DNA from: Virgibacillus sp. 7505
GTDB lineage: Bacteria; Bacillota; Bacilli; Bacillales; Amphibacillaceae
Length of the DNA stretch: 64,000 nt
Reading direction: 5' to 3'
Assembly: GCF_002272135.1 (NCBI RefSeq)
Contig: NZ_NPBF01000028.1
Span: 124,001 to 188,000 of the forward strand
Shown in pieces: positions 25,086 to 34,851 of the stretch. Under the pieces are notes generated by a model. That model saw only the letters and a program-made list of their open reading frames with translations, searched no databases and was not told the DNA's origin. The first letter of the stretch is position 1; each line of letters starts with the position of its first letter. The position numbers were made by a program, and so were the translations under genes.

Positions 25086-26264
25086 ATGGATTTTCCGTTT
25101 TCGGATGCATTGAAACGTTTGCCGGAACAGTTTTTTGCCGGCTTAGTACATAAAGTAGGGTTGCTGGAGAAGGAGGGGCACGATATCATCAAGCTCGGAC
25201 AGGGAAACCCTGATCTGCCGACGCCGCAGCATATCGTTGAGAAATTGAAGGAAGCCTCCGATAATCCGGCTTATCATAAATATTCACCTTTCAGAGGCTT
25301 TGATTTTCTAAAACAGGCAGTCTGTGACTTTTATGATCGGGAATACGGTGTGAAACTAGATCCCGCAACAGAAGTGGCCATCATGTTCGGCTCTAAGACA
25401 GGTTTGGTGGAAATCAGCCAATGTCTATTGAATCCAGGTGATTTGGCACTGCTTCCAGATCCGGGATATCCGGATTATTTGTCCGGTATCGAACTTGCCC
25501 AAGCGCGGACATCACTCATGCCATTAACCGCAGAAAATGAATTTTTGCCTGATTATACTGCTATTCCCGCAGGTGATTTGGAAGAAGCAAAGCTGATGTT
25601 CCTGAACTATCCGAACAATCCGACTGCTGCTACTGCAGATCAGAAGTTCTTCGATAAAACGGTGGAACTGGCGAAGGAACATAAGATTTGTGTATTGCAT
25701 GATTTCGCTTATGGTGCACTTGGGTTTGATGGGAAAAAACCGCAGAGCTTCTTGCAGTCCGAAGGCAGCAAGGAAGTTGGCATTGAAATGTACACTCTAT
25801 CCAAAACATATAATATGGCAGGCTGGCGCATCGCCTTTGCAGTTGGTAATGCATCTGTTATTGAAAGTATCAATTTAATCCAGGACCATGTTTACGTGAG
25901 TCTGTTCGGCGGCATGCAAGAGGCGGCAGCTTATGCACTGACAGCGGATCAGACATGCGTGAAGGAGCTTGTCCACACGTATGAGAGCAGAAGGGATGCT
26001 TTCATTGGCCATTTACGTGCTATTGGCTGGGACGTTCCGGAGCCCAAAGGAACCTTCTTCGTTTGGCTGCCAGTTCCGCATGGTTACACGTCTGAAGAAT
26101 TCGCTGATCTGCTGCTGGAAAAGGCGCATGTGGCGGTCGCTCCGGGCAATGGCTTTGGGGAATATGGAGAAGGATACGTTCGCGCTGGTTTATTGGATAC
26201 AGAAGAAAGATTGCTGGAAGCAGCGATGCGGATTGAAAAGCTCGGTATCTTTTCTAAAGCATAA
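25086..26264 (+). CDS. mtnE: Pyridoxal phosphate aminotransferase, methionine salvage (MtnE-like)
   Basis: 392-aa class I aminotransferase closely matching the MtnE/YkrV family: KLGQGNPDLPTP, YSPFRGFDFLKQAV, NYPNNPTAATA and the PLP-lysine segment YTLSKTYNMAGWRIAF. MtnE transaminates 4-methylthio-2-oxobutyrate to methionine, preferring glutamine. ATG at 25086 follows AGGAGAG. Unlike the divergent operon, it has no S-box of its own in its ~75-bp leader. Ends at a strong bidirectional terminator. Confidence 0.9.
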   Translation: MDFPFSDALKRLPEQFFAGLVHKVGLLEKEGHDIIKLGQGNPDLPTPQHIVEKLKEASDNPAYHKYSPFRGFDFLKQAVCDFYDREYGVKLDPATEVAIMFGSKTGLVEISQCLLNPGDLALLPDPGYPDYLSGIELAQARTSLMPLTAENEFLPDYTAIPAGDLEEAKLMFLNYPNNPTAATADQKFFDKTVELAKEHKICVLHDFAYGALGFDGKKPQSFLQSEGSKEVGIEMYTLSKTYNMAGWRIAFAVGNASVIESINLIQDHVYVSLFGGMQEAAAYALTADQTCVKELVHTYESRRDAFIGHLRAIGWDVPEPKGTFFVWLPVPHGYTSEEFADLLLEKAHVAVAPGNGFGEYGEGYVRAGLLDTEERLLEAAMRIEKLGIFSKA

Positions 26265-26302
26265 AAAAGAGCCAGTCCCGGTGGGAACTGGCTCTTTTTT
26301 TC
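26264..26302. terminator. Bidirectional terminator between mtnE and rhodanese fusion
   Basis: AGAGCCAGT pairs with ACTGGCTCT, A-run before and T-run after. Confidence 0.92.
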
Positions 26303-26304
26303 TA

Positions 26305-27435
26305 TTAACTGGTCACTGCGCAGCGATTTGGGCCTGATTCAATATCAGCTTCGTCTGCGCTGCCTATCGTCGCTTTCCCTTGATTGGCTTCTCGTATCAG
26401 CTGATAACTATTTGGCTGCTGGTCAGGAATACTTTCCAAAACGGAGGAAGCAAATTCGCCCGCATTCGAAAGCTGCAGTCTTGGGTTCTTTCTGTATAGG
26501 TCTTCCATGCGTGCTTGGACTGTGCCGTCACTTCCGATCTCTGACAGCTCGGAAAAATGCGATGGAAGGACTATCAGATCCAGCGACAATAATGGATATT
26601 TTTCGTATAACGTATCGTGCAGATCCTGTACCCATTGTTCTGCTTGACCGGCTAAATCCGGACGGCCAATGGACTCGGTAAAGAGCGTATCTCCAGAAAG
26701 CAGGAATGTGTCATCAACAACAAAGCTGATGCTTCCTTCTGTATGACCTGGTGAGGCAACGCTGCGCATGCCTTCTTCGGATTTACCGAATGGAATCGCA
26801 ATACCGTCTTGCAGCGGTGAGAATGTGAATGTCGCTTCTTTTCCATCGGATGCAGGGAACCAATAATTTGCTCCCGTTTCTTCTGCCAGCTTCCGTCCGC
26901 CAGACAAATGATCTGCATGTAGATGGGTATCAAGCACATGTTTGATCGTCCAGCCTTTCTCTGATGCGAAGGAGGTATAGACTTCTGTAAACCTGGCTGG
27001 ATCTACTACTGCAGCTTCTCCATTGGAGACAACCATATAAGATAGGCAGCCTTTCCCCATACGCATGAACTGATATATCTCTCCGCCATAAGTGAGATCA
27101 CCGACTTTACGGGGACTGATCGTTTCTCCCCAAGCTTGCATCCCGCCAACAACATGGACAATATTATCCATTCCAGCAGCTCGTAAGAGGGAGACGGCTG
27201 TCTGGGCGGATTTGCCCCGATAGCACATGACATAGACAGGATCATGTTTTGGCAGTTCTTCGCGAGCCTTATTCGGATCTGCTTTGATGGCAGCAAACGG
27301 GATATCATATCGTTTGACGCTGTCGGCATCAATCGCCCAGTCCTGAACGTCTGACTCTTGCCGGATATCAAGCAGATGAACACTATCTTTCGCTTTGATT
27401 TTTTCTGCCAGTTCTGCTGTGTGCAATGGATTCAT
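26305..27435 (-). CDS. Rhodanese - metallo-beta-lactamase fusion (persulfide dioxygenase-like)
   Basis: 376 aa. Residues ~1-105 form a rhodanese domain with active-site loop CYRGKSAQ. Residues ~120-330 are an ETHE1-like metallo-beta-lactamase domain (THLHADHLSGG, ASPGHTEGSISF, LLSGDTLF). These enzymes oxidise or detoxify persulfides. The order here is rhodanese first, the reverse of the CstB/PRF type with C-terminal rhodanese. It stands alone. No CstR-like regulator is seen. Function inferred from the domains. Confidence 0.88.
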   Translation of the reverse strand: MNPLHTAELAEKIKAKDSVHLLDIRQESDVQDWAIDADSVKRYDIPFAAIKADPNKAREELPKHDPVYVMCYRGKSAQTAVSLLRAAGMDNIVHVVGGMQAWGETISPRKVGDLTYGGEIYQFMRMGKGCLSYMVVSNGEAAVVDPARFTEVYTSFASEKGWTIKHVLDTHLHADHLSGGRKLAEETGANYWFPASDGKEATFTFSPLQDGIAIPFGKSEEGMRSVASPGHTEGSISFVVDDTFLLSGDTLFTESIGRPDLAGQAEQWVQDLHDTLYEKYPLLSLDLIVLPSHFSELSEIGSDGTVQARMEDLYRKNPRLQLSNAGEFASSVLESIPDQQPNSYQLIREANQGKATIGSADEADIESGPNRCAVTS

Positions 27436-27448
27436 GCTATCGTCTCCT

Positions 27449-28075
27449 TTAGAAATCTTTTTTAATTATAGGAAGGAGCAACTTGACTCCTTTCTTATTC
27501 ACAGGGAATATCCTGCTATCAGCGAGCAGGTGGCTTGCATAACCGGCAGTGCCGGCAAGCTGGGTCCCAAATAGGGCGGTCTCTTGTTCAAAGAATGTCA
27601 TCAATATGTAGAAATAGATCAGTCCGATCAAGGAGTGGGTGTAGGACCGGTGGGCAAGGAAGGATGCAACCCCGATATAACATCCGCTCATGACAACCCA
27701 TGTATGTCCAGTATACAATCCGGTCAACAGTACAGCGATGCCTGTAATCAGCAGCATGAACTTCTTATTGATTACGCGGGAGAGAACCATAATTCCTGCC
27801 CCGATTGCTAACCCGATATAACGATCTTGGCCAAATAAATTCCACATACTATATAGAATGAGCAATAATCCGATAAAAATTGTAATATTGCGGATGGCTT
27901 TGTGCGAAAAAGTGATGCGGTTAGAGAGGATACCGCCTGTATCCAAATCTGGTACAAGCGCTGCAACTGCTGCTGTGCACGTCATTGTGACGGTGACAGC
28001 GCCTTCGGCATTCAAGGCGGTGGCACTGGCGAAACCTGCGCCAGCTCCGATTAATAGATGTGTAATTCCTTTCAT
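27449..28075 (-). CDS. YdjM/YvsG-like membrane metal-dependent hydrolase
   Basis: 208-aa integral membrane protein of the DUF457/YdjM family. HLLIG is at the N-terminus, followed by LVPDLDTGG, RSYTHSLIG and YASHLLADS, the conserved His/Asp residues that suggest a metal site within the membrane. In E. coli YdjM is an inner-membrane protein under LexA control, but I see no LexA box here. 13 bp separate it from the downstream rhodanese fusion gene. Confidence 0.87.
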   Translation of the reverse strand: MKGITHLLIGAGAGFASATALNAEGAVTVTMTCTAAVAALVPDLDTGGILSNRITFSHKAIRNITIFIGLLLILYSMWNLFGQDRYIGLAIGAGIMVLSRVINKKFMLLITGIAVLLTGLYTGHTWVVMSGCYIGVASFLAHRSYTHSLIGLIYFYILMTFFEQETALFGTQLAGTAGYASHLLADSRIFPVNKKGVKLLLPIIKKDF

Positions 28076-28133
28076 TCTAGCTGTGCCTCCAAAAGTTAGT
28101 CTTTAAAAGCATACTAGAATCTTTATGTCATGG

Positions 28134-28583
28134 CTATCCGTATTGTTTCTGATGCGCCTTCTTACGGGAAAGGTAATCTTCATCTTCTCTTATTTCGTCC
28201 CACTTTTTTTTGAAAACTTGCGCAGAAGCTGCTTTTTCATCATCAATTTGCCGGTCGTGCTTTTCTGTCTTATCGGCATCCTTATATTTCTTGCCGCCCT
28301 TGTAGTTGGCATAGCGGCGAGCACGGGTATAGCCCATCTGAATATATTTCCTGGCCATATCCATTCCGACAAAGTCATCCTGCCTACGGTATTCCTCGAA
28401 CATATCCGAAATCTTCTGGCAGGATTCTTCTGCGATTTCCGGTGTCTTGAAGCGCCAATGGGGCAGGATTTCACTTTTATACGGCTCCACCATCAGCACA
28501 CCTTGTTCCCCGCGGCCAACGCGGTATTTATCCGGGTGTTTGCGAAAATCGGTCGAGGCATCAAAATGATCGTAATAGCCCAT
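28134..28583 (-). CDS. DUF4385 protein
   Basis: 149-aa soluble protein of the DUF4385 family (DHFDASTDFRKHPDKYRVGR, LPHWRFKTPE, DDFVGMDMARKYIQMGYTRA), with a highly charged C-terminal tail. ATG at 28583 has AGGGGG six bases upstream; the much longer upstream open frame has no site and low-complexity content. Function unknown. Confidence 0.82.
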   Translation of the reverse strand: MGYYDHFDASTDFRKHPDKYRVGRGEQGVLMVEPYKSEILPHWRFKTPEIAEESCQKISDMFEEYRRQDDFVGMDMARKYIQMGYTRARRYANYKGGKKYKDADKTEKHDRQIDDEKAASAQVFKKKWDEIREDEDYLSRKKAHQKQYG

Positions 28584-28733
28584 TCCCATCCCCCTGTCTC
28601 TGTTGTTAATGTATATAGTTACCGAATGTGATCTATGTGAAACGCGATTTTTTCTTGTGGACATAGGAGGCAGCCGCACACGTTTGTGATAAAATGAAAG
28701 TAATGGTCTCACGTCAGAAAGGAATGATTACAG

Positions 28734-29840
28734 GTGGGTAAAACAAAAGTAGGAATCGTCTTCGGCGGAAAATCCGCTGAGCATGAAGTATCCTTACAAT
28801 CCGCAAAAAATATTGCCGATGCAATTGATAAAAATAAATATGATGTTGTTCTGATTGGAATTGATAAAGAAGGAAAATGGCAGCTGAATGACAAGGCAGA
28901 CTATCTGTTGAATGCACATGATCCGAAAAATATCGAACTGAAGCCTTCCGGGCAAGGTATTGCAGTTGTTCCTGGTTTGAAGGAAAAGCAGCTCGTCAAT
29001 CCGAGTCAAGGCGCTGTTCTTGATCAAGTAGATGTTATCTTCAGCATCCTCCACGGTACACTCGGCGAGGATGGCAGCATGCAAGGGATGCTGCGTATCG
29101 CCAATCTCCCGTATGTAGGCCCGAATGTACTAAGTTCAGCTGTATGTATGGATAAAGATATCGCGAAGCGTCTACTGAAGGAAGCTGGTATAAGAGTCGC
29201 TAATGGCTTCACCTTCAAAAAACGCCAGCTGGGATCTATCCGTTATGAAGAGGTAGCTGAAGTGCTGGGCAGTACAGTCTTCATCAAGCCCGCAAACCAA
29301 GGCTCCTCTGTCGGCGTTAGTAAAGCGAAGACGGAAGAGGAGTTCTACAAAGGCTTGGAAGAAGCTTTCCGCTATGATACGAAAGTTCTTGTCGAGGAAG
29401 CAATCGTCGGCCGTGAAATCGAAGTGGCGGTACTTGGCAATGAAGAACCAATGGCATCATTGCCTGGAGAAATTCTGCCGAAGACGGAATTTTATTCTTA
29501 TGAATCCAAGTATATCGACGAATCAGGGGCGGAGCTTGCTATCCCGGCCCAGCTATCCGAGTCTGTTACAGAACAAGCTAGAAAGCTGGCAGTCGAAGTA
29601 TTCCAGACACTTGACGTCGAAGGGCTTGCCCGTGTCGATTTCTTCCTGACAGAAGACGGCGAATTCGTTGTGAATGAAGTGAACACACTGCCAGGTTTCA
29701 CGAAAATCAGTATGTATCCGAAGCTTTGGGACATCACTGGCATTTCCTATCCAGACCTGATTGACCGTCTGATTCAGCTTGCTATCGAACGGCATAAACG
29801 AGACAACGAACTAAGCAACGCTGCATTCCAGCAGTTTTAA
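28734..29840 (+). CDS. ddl: D-alanine--D-alanine ligase (GTG start)
   Basis: 368-aa ATP-grasp ligase that makes the D-Ala-D-Ala dipeptide for peptidoglycan. N-terminal VGIVFGGKSAEHEVSLQSA, the ATP-binding FIKPANQGSSVGVSKAK and catalytic EVNTLPGFTKISMYPKLW are all present. The Lys/Tyr-type substrate loop looks like D-Ala specific enzymes rather than D-Lac. GTG at 28734 follows AGAAAGGAATG. No murF follows, unlike B. subtilis; a strong terminator ends the gene. Confidence 0.95.
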   Translation: MGKTKVGIVFGGKSAEHEVSLQSAKNIADAIDKNKYDVVLIGIDKEGKWQLNDKADYLLNAHDPKNIELKPSGQGIAVVPGLKEKQLVNPSQGAVLDQVDVIFSILHGTLGEDGSMQGMLRIANLPYVGPNVLSSAVCMDKDIAKRLLKEAGIRVANGFTFKKRQLGSIRYEEVAEVLGSTVFIKPANQGSSVGVSKAKTEEEFYKGLEEAFRYDTKVLVEEAIVGREIEVAVLGNEEPMASLPGEILPKTEFYSYESKYIDESGAELAIPAQLSESVTEQARKLAVEVFQTLDVEGLARVDFFLTEDGEFVVNEVNTLPGFTKISMYPKLWDITGISYPDLIDRLIQLAIERHKRDNELSNAAFQQF

Positions 29841-29841
29841 T

Positions 29842-29872
29842 AAACCGTCCGGTTTATACCGGACGGTTTTTC
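29842..29872 (+). terminator. Intrinsic terminator after ddl
   Basis: AAACCGTCCGG pairs with CCGGACGGTTT and is followed by T. Confidence 0.92.
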
Positions 29873-29941
29873 CATATGCAAAAACGTTTGTCTATGATAC
29901 AATGAAATGCAGAAAAGAATAAAAAATCCAGGCCATCCTGG

Positions 29942-29978
29942 GAGAGGTTCTAGCACAACCCTCTATAAAAAACTAAGG
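29942..29978 (+). promoter_or_regulatory. preQ1-I riboswitch of queCDE
   Basis: GAGAGGTTCTAGC, ACCCTCTATAAAAAACTAA: an almost exact match to the compact class I preQ1 aptamer, including the A-rich tail that forms the pseudoknot. It precedes a hairpin at 29982-30006. Confidence 0.93.
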
Positions 29979-29981
29979 AAC

Positions 29982-30006
29982 TATATCCTTGGGTATAGTC
30001 TTTTTT
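29982..30006 (+). terminator. preQ1 riboswitch terminator
   Basis: ACTATA with TATAGT and a T6 tail; the 5' side overlaps bases next to the aptamer's 3' strand. Confidence 0.7.
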
Positions 30007-30028
30007 ATTTTTTTATGGATAATTGGCA

Positions 30029-30056
30029 GCCTCTTCCTATTGGAAGAGGCTTTTTT
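30029..30056 (+). terminator. Second intrinsic terminator in the queC leader
   Basis: GCCTCTTCC-TATT-GGAAGAGGC, 9 perfect base pairs, then TTTTTT. It lies between the riboswitch terminator and queC. Its 5' arm is also complementary to the GGGAGAGG stretch at 29940-29947. Confidence 0.85.
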
Positions 30057-30087
30057 ATTGGATTGTCTGGAAAAAAGGAGAAATGAA

Positions 30088-30747
30088 ATGAAGAAGGGTA
30101 AAGCCATCGTCGTATTCAGCGGCGGTCAAGATAGTACAACTTGCTTGTTTTGGGCTATGGAACAGTTCGAGGAAGTGGAGGCTGTTACGTTCAACTATAA
30201 TCAGCGCCACAGTTTGGAAATCGAGGTAGCCGAACAAATAGCGAAAGAACAAGGTATCAGACATCATGTATTGGATATGTCTCTATTGAATCAGCTTGCA
30301 CCAAACGCATTGACAAGAGATGATATCGAAATCGAACAGCAAGAAGGGGAACTGCCGTCCACATTCGTACCGGGACGTAATCTAGTATTTCTATCCTTCG
30401 CAGCTATCCTGGCACATCAAGTGGGCGCAAAGCATCTTGTAACAGGTGTTTGTGAAACAGACTTCAGCGGCTACCCAGACTGCCGGGATATCTTCGTGAA
30501 ATCTTTGAATGTATCTCTTAATCTATCAATGGATAAAGATTTCGTCATCCATACACCGCTTATGTGGCTGGATAAAGCAGAAACATGGGAATTGGCAGAT
30601 CAGCTGGGCCAGCTTGACTATGTGAAAGAGAAAACACTTACTTGCTACAACGGCATCATTGCTGAGGGCTGCGGAGAGTGCCCGGCTTGTAAGCTGCGCC
30701 AAAACGGTCTTGATCAATATGAAGCGAAAAAGGCGGAACAAGTATGA
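30088..30747 (+). CDS. queC: 7-cyano-7-deazaguanine synthase
   Basis: 219 aa, the same as B. subtilis QueC. It converts 7-carboxy-7-deazaguanine to preQ0 with ATP and ammonia. PP-loop FSGGQDST at the N-terminus; zinc-binding [13 protein letters not shown] at the C-terminus. ATG at 30088 follows AAAGGAG. Upstream in-frame codons run through the terminators and are rejected. It overlaps queD by four bases. Confidence 0.96.
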   Translation: MKKGKAIVVFSGGQDSTTCLFWAMEQFEEVEAVTFNYNQRHSLEIEVAEQIAKEQGIRHHVLDMSLLNQLAPNALTRDDIEIEQQEGELPSTFVPGRNLVFLSFAAILAHQVGAKHLVTGVCETDFSGYPDCRDIFVKSLNVSLNLSMDKDFVIHTPLMWLDKAETWELADQLGQLDYVKEKTLTCYNGIIAEGCGECPACKLRQNGLDQYEAKKAEQV

Positions 30748-31181
30748 TCCAGCAAATTTATCCGCAAGTGCAGCATGACTATAGCTATGAACTGAATAAG
30801 GATCTGCATTTCGCTGCAGCACACAGCATCCAGCATCCGGATGCCGGTAAATGCCAGCAGGTGCATGGCCATACGTATTTCGCCAATGTTACGATTGCCG
30901 GAAATGAATTGGATGACAGTGGATTTTTATTCAATTTCTCTACAATCAAAGCATTGATTCATAAGAAATTCGACCATACCTTATTGAATGACCACACGGA
31001 TGTATTCGGAAAAGACGATTTCCCGACAACAGAAGTGATGGCGCGTAAAATTTATGAATTGATTCAACAAGAGCTGGATCAGCTGCCTCATCAGCCTAAG
31101 TGCCTGCAAGTCTTCTTGCGTGAGACACCGACCAGCTATTGCGTATACCGACCAAAGCGAGGAACAGAGAATGGCAAGTAA
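30744..31181 (+). CDS. queD: 6-carboxytetrahydropterin synthase
   Basis: 145-aa PTPS-family enzyme, converting dihydroneopterin triphosphate to 6-carboxytetrahydropterin. Zinc ligands are visible as HFAAAHSI and HGHTY. Coupled to queC (ATGA overlap) and overlapping queE by 11 bases. GTP cyclohydrolase I and QueF, which complete the pathway, are not in the window. Confidence 0.94.
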   Translation: MIQQIYPQVQHDYSYELNKDLHFAAAHSIQHPDAGKCQQVHGHTYFANVTIAGNELDDSGFLFNFSTIKALIHKKFDHTLLNDHTDVFGKDDFPTTEVMARKIYELIQQELDQLPHQPKCLQVFLRETPTSYCVYRPKRGTENGK

Positions 31182-31902
31182 ATTTCCGGTTTTAGAAGTA
31201 TTCGGTCCTACCGTGCAAGGAGAAGGAATGGTTGTCGGACAAAAGACGATGTTCGTCCGTACAGCAGGCTGCGACTATAGCTGCAGCTGGTGTGATTCTG
31301 CTTTTACATGGGATGGATCAGCGAAGGATGACATTCGGCAGCTGACTGCCGAAGAAATATGGAATCGCTTGGAGGAAGTAGGCGGAGATCGTTTCCGTCA
31401 CGTGACTATCTCCGGCGGGAACCCTGCACTATTTAAAAATCTAGGAGAGTTCACACAGCTTTTGAAGCAGAAGGAAGTGAAAGTAGCTTTGGAGACTCAG
31501 GGAAGCCGGTATCAGCCGTGGTTCCTTGAGATCGACGACCTTACTATATCTCCGAAACCGCCGAGCTCCTTGATGAAGACCGATTTTCATCGTCTTGATG
31601 AGATAATCAACAATTTGAGAGAAGCTGGACGTCTGATGCATGTGAGCCTGAAAGTTGTTATATTCGACGAAAAAGACTTGCGTTATGCAACGAATGTTCA
31701 TAAACGTTATCCAGATGTGAGTTTTTATGTACAAGTTGGTAATCATGATACAGCTACGTTGGATGATGCGGCATTGAAAGATGCTTTGCTGTCCAAATAT
31801 GAATGGCTGATCGACCAGGTATCAGCTTCCAATGAATTGAATCATGTGCGTGTCCTGCCGCAGCTTCATACGCTTGTATGGGGAAATAAACGCGGTGTAT
31901 AA
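31171..31902 (+). CDS. queE: 7-carboxy-7-deazaguanine synthase (radical SAM)
   Basis: 243 aa. It rearranges 6-carboxytetrahydropterin to 7-carboxy-7-deazaguanine. The cluster motif CDYSCSWC (Cx3Cx2C) follows FVRTAG. ATG at 31171 has GAGGAACAG upstream, inside queD. It ends at a strong terminator, so the operon is queC-queD-queE. Confidence 0.94.
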   Translation: MASKFPVLEVFGPTVQGEGMVVGQKTMFVRTAGCDYSCSWCDSAFTWDGSAKDDIRQLTAEEIWNRLEEVGGDRFRHVTISGGNPALFKNLGEFTQLLKQKEVKVALETQGSRYQPWFLEIDDLTISPKPPSSLMKTDFHRLDEIINNLREAGRLMHVSLKVVIFDEKDLRYATNVHKRYPDVSFYVQVGNHDTATLDDAALKDALLSKYEWLIDQVSASNELNHVRVLPQLHTLVWGNKRGV

Positions 31903-31907
31903 ACAGA

Positions 31908-31938
31908 AAGACGAGTTCTTGAAACTCGTCTTTTTTTT
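31908..31938 (+). terminator. Intrinsic terminator after queE
   Basis: AAGACGAGTT pairs with AACTCGTCTT, then T8. Confidence 0.92.
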
Positions 31939-32013
31939 GTACTTAAAAGTAGGCAGGCACCTTCTATTCAAAAGATTAATAGGATACCAAGTCGTTAAAT
32001 TAATAAAAAATGC

Positions 32014-32048
32014 TTGAATTTATATTAGTATTAATGCATAATAATTCA
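32014..32048 (+). promoter_or_regulatory. argG operon promoter with ArgR/AhrC box
   Basis: TTGAAT (32014-32019) and CATAAT (32037-32042) are 17 bp apart. TGCATAATAATTCA (32035-32048) matches the ARG-box half-site consensus TGAATAATTATTCA at 12 of 14 positions and overlaps the -10, as expected for arginine repression. Confidence 0.75.
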
Positions 32049-32090
32049 CATAAATAAATCGAGCATTCAGCACGGAGAGGGAGATTCATA

Positions 32091-33350
32091 ATGGCAAAGG
32101 ATAAAATCGTACTCGCATACTCTGGTGGTTTAGATACTTCTGTGGCAATCAAATGGCTGCAGGATAAATATAATTATGATGTTATCGCAGTTGGTTTGGA
32201 TGTTGGTGAAGGCAAGGATTTGGATTTCGTACAGGAGAAAGCATTGCAGGTTGGTGCTATTAAATCTTATACAGTGGACGCAAAAGCTGCATATGCAGAG
32301 GAATATGTACTTCCAGCTTTGAAAGCAAATCTGCTTTATGAAGGAAAATATCCGCTAGTTTCTGCACTTAGCCGTCCTTTGATCGCAAAAGTGCTAGTAG
32401 ATATTGCGAAAGAAGAAGGAGCGGTAGCTGTAGCTCATGGCTGCACTGGTAAAGGAAATGACCAAGTGCGCTTTGATGTAAGCTTCACAGCTTTGAATCC
32501 AGACTTGAAGATTGTTGCTCCTGTACGTGAATGGGCAATGAGCCGCGATGAAGAGATTGAATATGCAGAGAAGCACGGTATTCCAGTTCCTGTTGGGAAA
32601 GAGAGCCCGTACAGTGTCGATCAGAATCTATGGGGACGTTCCAACGAGTGCGGTATTCTGGAAGATCCATGGGAGCAGCCGCCAAGTGACGCATTCGGAT
32701 TGACTGTTGATCCTGAAAATGCGCCAGATGAAGCGCAGATTGTAACAATTACATTCGAAAAAGGGAAACCAGTCGCACTTGATGGAGAGGACTATCCACT
32801 GGATGCACTTATCTTGAAATTGAACGAAATCGCAGGTAAACATGGTGTCGGACGTATCGATCATGTCGAAAATAGATTAGTAGGTATCAAATCTCGTGAA
32901 ATCTATGAATGTCCGGCTGCAGTGACATTAATTGCTGCGCATCAGGAATTGGAAGCTTTGACGATGACACGTGAAATTTCCCAATTCAAACCGATTGTCG
33001 AGCAAAAGCTTGCGCAAACAATCTATGACGGACTATGGTATTCGCCGCTGACTAAAGCGTTGCAAGCATTCATCGAAGAAACGCAGCAGACAGTCTCTGG
33101 AAATGTGAAAGTGAAGCTGTACAAAGGACATGCACTTGTTGTCGGCAGGGAATCCGCGGAATCCCTATACAGCTTTGATCTGGCAACATACAAACCAGAA
33201 GATAAATTCGATCATGATGCTGCACTTGGATTCATCCAGCTTTGGGGACTTCCGACGAAAGTTCAGGCAGAGGTTGCCCGTCAGCAAACAGTACAAACGG
33301 AGGCGCCATCACTATTGAAAATTGACAAAAAAGAAGCTGTGAAACAATGA
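32091..33350 (+). CDS. argG: Argininosuccinate synthase
   Basis: 419-aa enzyme joining citrulline and aspartate with ATP. PP-loop [15 protein letters not shown] at the start; [28 protein letters not shown] and YEGKYPL are also typical. GGAGAGGGAG precedes the ATG. It is first in argGH-carAB-argF and behind an ARG-box promoter. Confidence 0.97.
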   Translation: MAKDKIVLAYSGGLDTSVAIKWLQDKYNYDVIAVGLDVGEGKDLDFVQEKALQVGAIKSYTVDAKAAYAEEYVLPALKANLLYEGKYPLVSALSRPLIAKVLVDIAKEEGAVAVAHGCTGKGNDQVRFDVSFTALNPDLKIVAPVREWAMSRDEEIEYAEKHGIPVPVGKESPYSVDQNLWGRSNECGILEDPWEQPPSDAFGLTVDPENAPDEAQIVTITFEKGKPVALDGEDYPLDALILKLNEIAGKHGVGRIDHVENRLVGIKSREIYECPAAVTLIAAHQELEALTMTREISQFKPIVEQKLAQTIYDGLWYSPLTKALQAFIEETQQTVSGNVKVKLYKGHALVVGRESAESLYSFDLATYKPEDKFDHDAALGFIQLWGLPTKVQAEVARQQTVQTEAPSLLKIDKKEAVKQ

Positions 33351-34762
33351 AGCTCTGGGGAGGAAGATTCACAAAGCCGACCAATGAATTAGTAGACGCC
33401 TACACTTCCTCCATCGGCTTTGATCAAAAACTGGCTAAATACGATATTCAAGGCAGTCTGGCGCATGTAGCGATGCTTGGCAAATGCGGCATCATCGAAC
33501 AAGATGATGCTGAAACAATTGCTGATGGATTAAAGCTTGTACTGCAAAAAATCCAGGCAGGGGAAGCAACGCTCTCACAGGCGGATGAAGATATTCATAT
33601 GAATGTGGAACGATTATTGATTGAAGAGATCGGTCCAGTAGGCGGTAAGCTGCATACAGGCAGAAGCCGTAATGATCAGGTAGCACTGGATATGCGTCTG
33701 TATTTGCGGGAAGCAATTGTGGATATTATCGGGTTGCTGGGTGCTGTGCAAACAGCGCTGACCGAACAGGCGAAACAGCATCTGGATACGATCCTCCCGG
33801 GTTATACACATTTGCAGCGGGCGCAGCCTGTACTCTTCGGCCATCATCTTATGGCATATGCTTATATGCTGCAGCGTGATGTGGAGCGGCTTCAGGATAG
33901 CTGGAAGCGTGTGAACAAGATGCCGCTTGGAGCAGGTGCCCTGGCTGGGACGACATTCCCGATCGATCGTCATTTTGTAGCAGAGCAGCTGCATTTTGAT
34001 GCTATTACCGAAAATAGTCTGGACAGTGTAAGTGACCGTGATTTCGTGGTGGAGTTCCTGTCAGCTGCGAGTCTAATCAGTATGCATCTTTCACGGCTTT
34101 CGGAGGAATTGGTTCAATGGTCTAGCGCGGAGTTCAATTTCATAGAATTGGATGATGCGTTTTCCACCGGCAGCAGCATGATGCCGCAGAAGAAAAACCC
34201 TGATGTAGCGGAGCTTGTCCGCGGTAAATCCGGCCGTGTCTTCGGGCATTTGATGGGCATGCTGACAACTCTGAAAGGATTGCCGCTTGCTTATAATAAG
34301 GATATGCAGGAAGACAAAGAAGGCATGTTCGATACAGTGGAGACATTGAAAGGTGCACTTGGTCTTTTTGCACCGATGATCGAGACGATGCATGTGAAGC
34401 AGGATAATATGTATCAAGCTGTTCGGAACGATTTCTCGAACGCAACAGATTTAGCGGACTATCTCGTAGCAAAAGGGATGGCATTTCGGGAATCACATGC
34501 TGTTGTTGGGCAGACAGTGCTGTACAGTATCGAGCAGGGGAAATATTTGCTGGATCTCGGTCTGGAAGAGCTGCAGCAGTTTTCAAGTCTGATAGAAGAA
34601 GATATCTACGAGGCACTTGCGCCGGAGACGGTCGTTGCAGCTAGGAATATCCCTGGAGGAACGGCAAAGGTACGGGTTCAAGAGCAAGTGGATGATATAG
34701 AAGCCTTGCTGGAAACGAATAAACAGTGGACAGAAGAGCAGGCTGCCAAACTGGAGGGGTGA
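33347..34762 (+). CDS. argH: Argininosuccinate lyase
   Basis: 471 aa, fumarase/aspartase superfamily. Signatures: KLWGGRFTK at the start, [15 protein letters not shown] and the active-site loop [13 protein letters not shown]. It splits argininosuccinate into arginine and fumarate. The start overlaps argG by four bases. A perfect palindromic hairpin sits at the stop codon, before carA. Confidence 0.96.
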   Translation: MKLWGGRFTKPTNELVDAYTSSIGFDQKLAKYDIQGSLAHVAMLGKCGIIEQDDAETIADGLKLVLQKIQAGEATLSQADEDIHMNVERLLIEEIGPVGGKLHTGRSRNDQVALDMRLYLREAIVDIIGLLGAVQTALTEQAKQHLDTILPGYTHLQRAQPVLFGHHLMAYAYMLQRDVERLQDSWKRVNKMPLGAGALAGTTFPIDRHFVAEQLHFDAITENSLDSVSDRDFVVEFLSAASLISMHLSRLSEELVQWSSAEFNFIELDDAFSTGSSMMPQKKNPDVAELVRGKSGRVFGHLMGMLTTLKGLPLAYNKDMQEDKEGMFDTVETLKGALGLFAPMIETMHVKQDNMYQAVRNDFSNATDLADYLVAKGMAFRESHAVVGQTVLYSIEQGKYLLDLGLEELQQFSSLIEEDIYEALAPETVVAARNIPGGTAKVRVQEQVDDIEALLETNKQWTEEQAAKLEG

Positions 34763-34784
34763 GCAGCTGCTCACCTTTCTTTTG
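34758..34784 (+). terminator. Hairpin at argH stop, possible partial terminator
   Basis: GGTGAGCAG-CTGCTCACC, a perfect 18-base palindrome followed by TTTCTTTTG. As carA follows within 70 bp it may attenuate rather than end transcription. Confidence 0.55.
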
Positions 34785-34791
34785 TTATAAA

Positions 34792-34805
34792 TGCATATTT
34801 ATTAG
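34792..34805 (+). promoter_or_regulatory. Possible second ARG box upstream of carA
   Basis: TGCATATTTATTAG resembles the ARG-box half site (10 of 14). It lies in the argH-carA gap and could support separate arginine control of carAB-argF. Confidence 0.4.
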
Positions 34806-34851
34806 TTTTTTGGAATAAAGATAACGTTCGTTTCAGAAAGGAGCAGCATGA

